From: Odoribacter splanchnicus DSM 20712
GTDB taxonomy: Bacteria; Bacteroidota; Bacteroidia; Bacteroidales; Marinifilaceae
Reading direction: 5' to 3'
DNA length: 64,000 nucleotides
NCBI RefSeq assembly: GCF_000190535.1
Contig: NC_015160.1
Coordinates: 310,001 to 374,000 of the forward strand
Shown here: positions 61,524 through 64,000 of the stretch, one piece after another
Position numbering within the stretch: the first letter of the stretch is position 1
How the letters are laid out: each line of letters starts with the position of its first letter
The notes under the pieces: model-generated
The model's database searches: none
Told to the model about the DNA's origin: nothing
What the model saw: only the letters and a program-made list of their open reading frames with translations
Position numbers and translations under genes: made by a program

Positions 61524-64000
61524 TGAAAAAGAAATCAGAATGCCTCGGTATTTATCATTACCGCTGGCAAAAAATCGGAAAAATGATGAAATTGTGTATT
61601 ATTCTGGTTTGCCTGTTCTCTTTCAGTTTGTCTGCTACCACGTTGGCGCAACGGGAACGGGTGAACATGAAATTGCAGGACGTATCGTTGCGGCAGGTGC
61701 TGGAACAAATCCGTGAGCAGACCAACTTGCAGTTTATGATGAGCAAGGAACAAGGGGAACGTGTGGGACGGGTGTCCGTGAACGCCGAGAACGCGACCGT
61801 GGCGGAAGTGTTGGATAAAGTATTCGCTTCCACCGGTCTGACGTGGGTTATTAATGAAGACATCATTGTGGTGAAAGAACGCCCGCAATCGTCGGTACTG
61901 AGTCCGGCCCCGGACTGTGTCAAAGGTGTTGTGAAGGATGAAAAAGGCAATCCTCTGCCGGGAGTCACAGTTAGGGTGAAAGGTACCATATTAGGAACTT
62001 CGACGGATGCCGACGGTAGATTTTCCTTGTTGCTCATAGATGAAAAAGAGATGGCATTTGTCTTTTCCTTTGTCGGTATGCAATCGCAAGAAGTGGCCTA
62101 CACCGGTCAAAAGGAACTGAATATTGTCATGCAGGCTGAGGTAAGCGAGATTGACGAGGTTGTTGTTACCGGTTATCTGAATATCGACCGACGCCATTTG
62201 ACGAGTTCGGTTACCTCTGTCAGAATGGATGACATACAAAAACCTGGTATTACTAACCTAAATCAGATGTTGGAAGGTAAAATTCCTGATATGGTTGTCA
62301 CCTCTAACAGTGGGGAAATCAATGCCACTCCCCGTTTGCGTATACGCGGTACTTCTACTATTATCGGAAATCGTGAGCCGTTATGGGTGGTGGACGGTAT
62401 CATCGTGAATGATCCCGTAAACTTGTCTCCTGACGTATTAAATGACCCTGATTATGTGAACCGTATCGGTAATGCCATTTCCGGTTTGAACCCGCAGGAT
62501 ATTGAACGTTTGGATGTGTTAAAGGACGCTGCAGCGACCGCTCTTTATGGCACACGTGCTGCCAATGGGGTTATCGTGGTGACGACTAAAAGAGGGCATG
62601 TGGGTAAGCCGGTGATTTCTTGCTCCGTTACGGGCACTTTTCGTCGTCATCCTCGCTATACAGACGATAAAATCAACTTGATGAACTCCAAAGAACGTAT
62701 ACAGTTTTCACAACAATTGGTAGCCAATCACTACATTTACCCCAACAATATGCCCTTGACCGGCTATGAATATGTGTTGAGCCGGTATTACAGCGGAGCT
62801 TTGACCAAGGAACAGTTTCAGACAGAAGTAGATCGCCTGCAGACCATGAATACCGATTGGTTTGACTTGCTGACAAAAGACTCGTTTTCCAAAGATTATG
62901 CCATTAATGTTTCTGGAGGTTCGGATAATATCCGTTACTACGCTTCGTTGGGTTATACAAGCGAGGACGATGTTATCAGACGTACAACTAATCGACGCTA
63001 TACAGCTGCGGCTAAATTGGATATGACTCTCTCTTCCCGATGGAGGCTTTCATTCAATTTAAACGGTTATTTGAACGAGCGTAAATACACTCAGGATGAA
63101 GTGAATCCTATAGATTATGCTTATAATACCAGTAGGGCTATTCCCGCTTTTAGCGAAGATGGTTCTTACCATTTTTATGGTGTCTATAATAGGTACGGTA
63201 GTTATTTAAATTTCAATATATTGAATGAATTGGTCAATAGTTATAAAAAACAGAGTACCAGTAACTTTACGGCTACTGTGAATTTGAATTACGAGGTGAC
63301 AGAATGGTTAAAGTTGAGCGCCACTGTATCAGGTTCTGTCAATTCTGCCAATTTGAACGGTCATTGGGGCGAAAAGACCCATTATATTGCCGATTTACGT
63401 GGTTCGGATTACGGAGAAAAAGCACCTGAAAGTAGCTTGTGCCCCTATGGTGGCGAGTTGGCGACCAATAATTATAATACGAAGAGCTATACCGCCCGTC
63501 TACAGGCGGATTTTCACAAGTATTTGGACGAAAACGAGAATCATTTTTTGAACGTTTCTATCGGAGCAGAGGCAAATTCCTCCCGCTACAATGCTTACTC
63601 CCATACACAGCGCGGTTACTACGATGATCGAGGAAAGAGTTTTGTCACGGATCTCTCTCCGTCTTCTTTTCCTACGTATTATTCCAGTTGGGTGCAAAGC
63701 AATGTTCCGACCATCACGGATAATCTTACAAACCTATTATCAGCTTATGCGACAGCTACTTATGGTTATAAGGACTACTTTACCTTAAACGCTAATACCC
63801 GTTACGACGGTTCTAACAAATTCGGTTCACGCAGTAACGAAAAATTGTTACCTGTGTGGTCGGTTTCCGGTTTGGTGGACTTGAAGACTGTTTCCGGTTT
63901 ACAACTTTCGTGGTTGGAGTCATTTTCCGTGAAAGGTTCATACGGAGAGCAGGGTAACATGCTTGACGGACAAACGCCTGTGCTGGTGTTGAAGAAAGGT
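61524..64000 (+). CDS. SusC/RagA-type TonB-dependent receptor, partial
   Basis: 825 residues are visible; the frame is open from the ATG at 61524 to the window edge. A signal region (residues 22-50, IILVCLFSFSLSATTLAQ) is followed by an STN domain (about 52-115; LQDVSLRQVLEQIREQTNLQF), a carboxypeptidase-regulatory-like beta domain (about 132-210; KGVVKDEKGNPLPGVTV), the plug (about 215-355; RIRGTSTIIGNREPLWVVDG, LKDAAATALYGTRAANGVIVV) and the start of the barrel. The STN domain marks it as a signal-transducing receptor working with FecR and the sigma factor upstream. Substrate unknown; a SusD partner is expected beyond the window. Confidence 0.95.

Noticed and set aside
1..64000. tRNA or rRNA genes
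   Set aside because: I looked for T-loop-like GGTTCGAATCC patterns and conserved rRNA words in the gaps and found none that fold into a tRNA.

Overview
The window looks like a chromosome segment from a gut-type Bacteroidales bacterium. Evidence: SusC-type TonB receptor with an N-terminal STN domain behind an ECF sigma/FecR pair, GH92 mannosidase, BF3164-like six-bladed beta-propeller lipoproteins with NVEALA peptides, a GlsB-like N-acyltransferase, and -7 boxes of the Bacteroidetes TAnnTTTG type just upstream of many starts. A cysteate-synthase-like enzyme, the first step toward sulfonolipids made by Odoribacter and Alistipes, makes an Odoribacteraceae-like host plausible. That assignment is inference.

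Layout. 1-0.4 kb: end of pdxA. 0.56-6.5 kb (minus): a tandem array of cassettes, each NVEALA peptide, propeller lipoprotein, thioredoxin-fold protein. Two cassettes share a ~230-bp leader with a conserved hairpin, and the oldest-looking units are decayed. 7-12.5 kb: GlsB-like acyltransferase, clostripain-type protease, MATE and MFS exporters, macro-domain hydrolase. 12.7-16 kb: divergent cytoplasmic alpha-amylase and alpha-glucosidase. 16-27 kb: SNF2 helicase, the operon ltaE-mnmD-TIGR02757, UbiB kinase, AspT-type transporter, NlpC/P60 peptidase, WbqC-like protein. 27.4-39.1 kb: glycogen locus with branching enzyme, debranching enzyme, GT4 glucosyltransferase, GH57 amylase and a giant GT3 synthase-GT35 phosphorylase fusion. 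39.4-45.2 kb: thymidine kinase, an orphan ECF sigma factor, secreted GH92, a 265-bp MITE-like element and a PagL-like deacylase.

45.4-51.4 kb is an accessory patch: a 1624-residue exonuclease-RecQ-UvrD fusion helicase followed by the wreck of a YhcG/DUF1016 nuclease. 51.4-59.6 kb: dnaK, cysteate synthase, YihY membrane protein, START-like protein, LptF/LptG permease and fmt. 59.6 kb to the end: ECF sigma, FecR anti-sigma and an unfinished SusC receptor, i.e. a trans-envelope signalling and uptake locus whose SusD partner would lie beyond the window.

How the genes work together. The two cytoplasmic amylases and the glycogen genes together cover storage-glucan synthesis, branching, debranching and phosphorolysis; glgC is not in the window. 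The NVEALA array is the best candidate for an undescribed system: small Cys-containing exported peptides paired with a surface or periplasmic propeller and a CxxC redox protein. Dispersed palindromic intergenic repeats, and GTTAC-type hairpins, recur in several gaps. No tRNA, rRNA or CRISPR array was seen.
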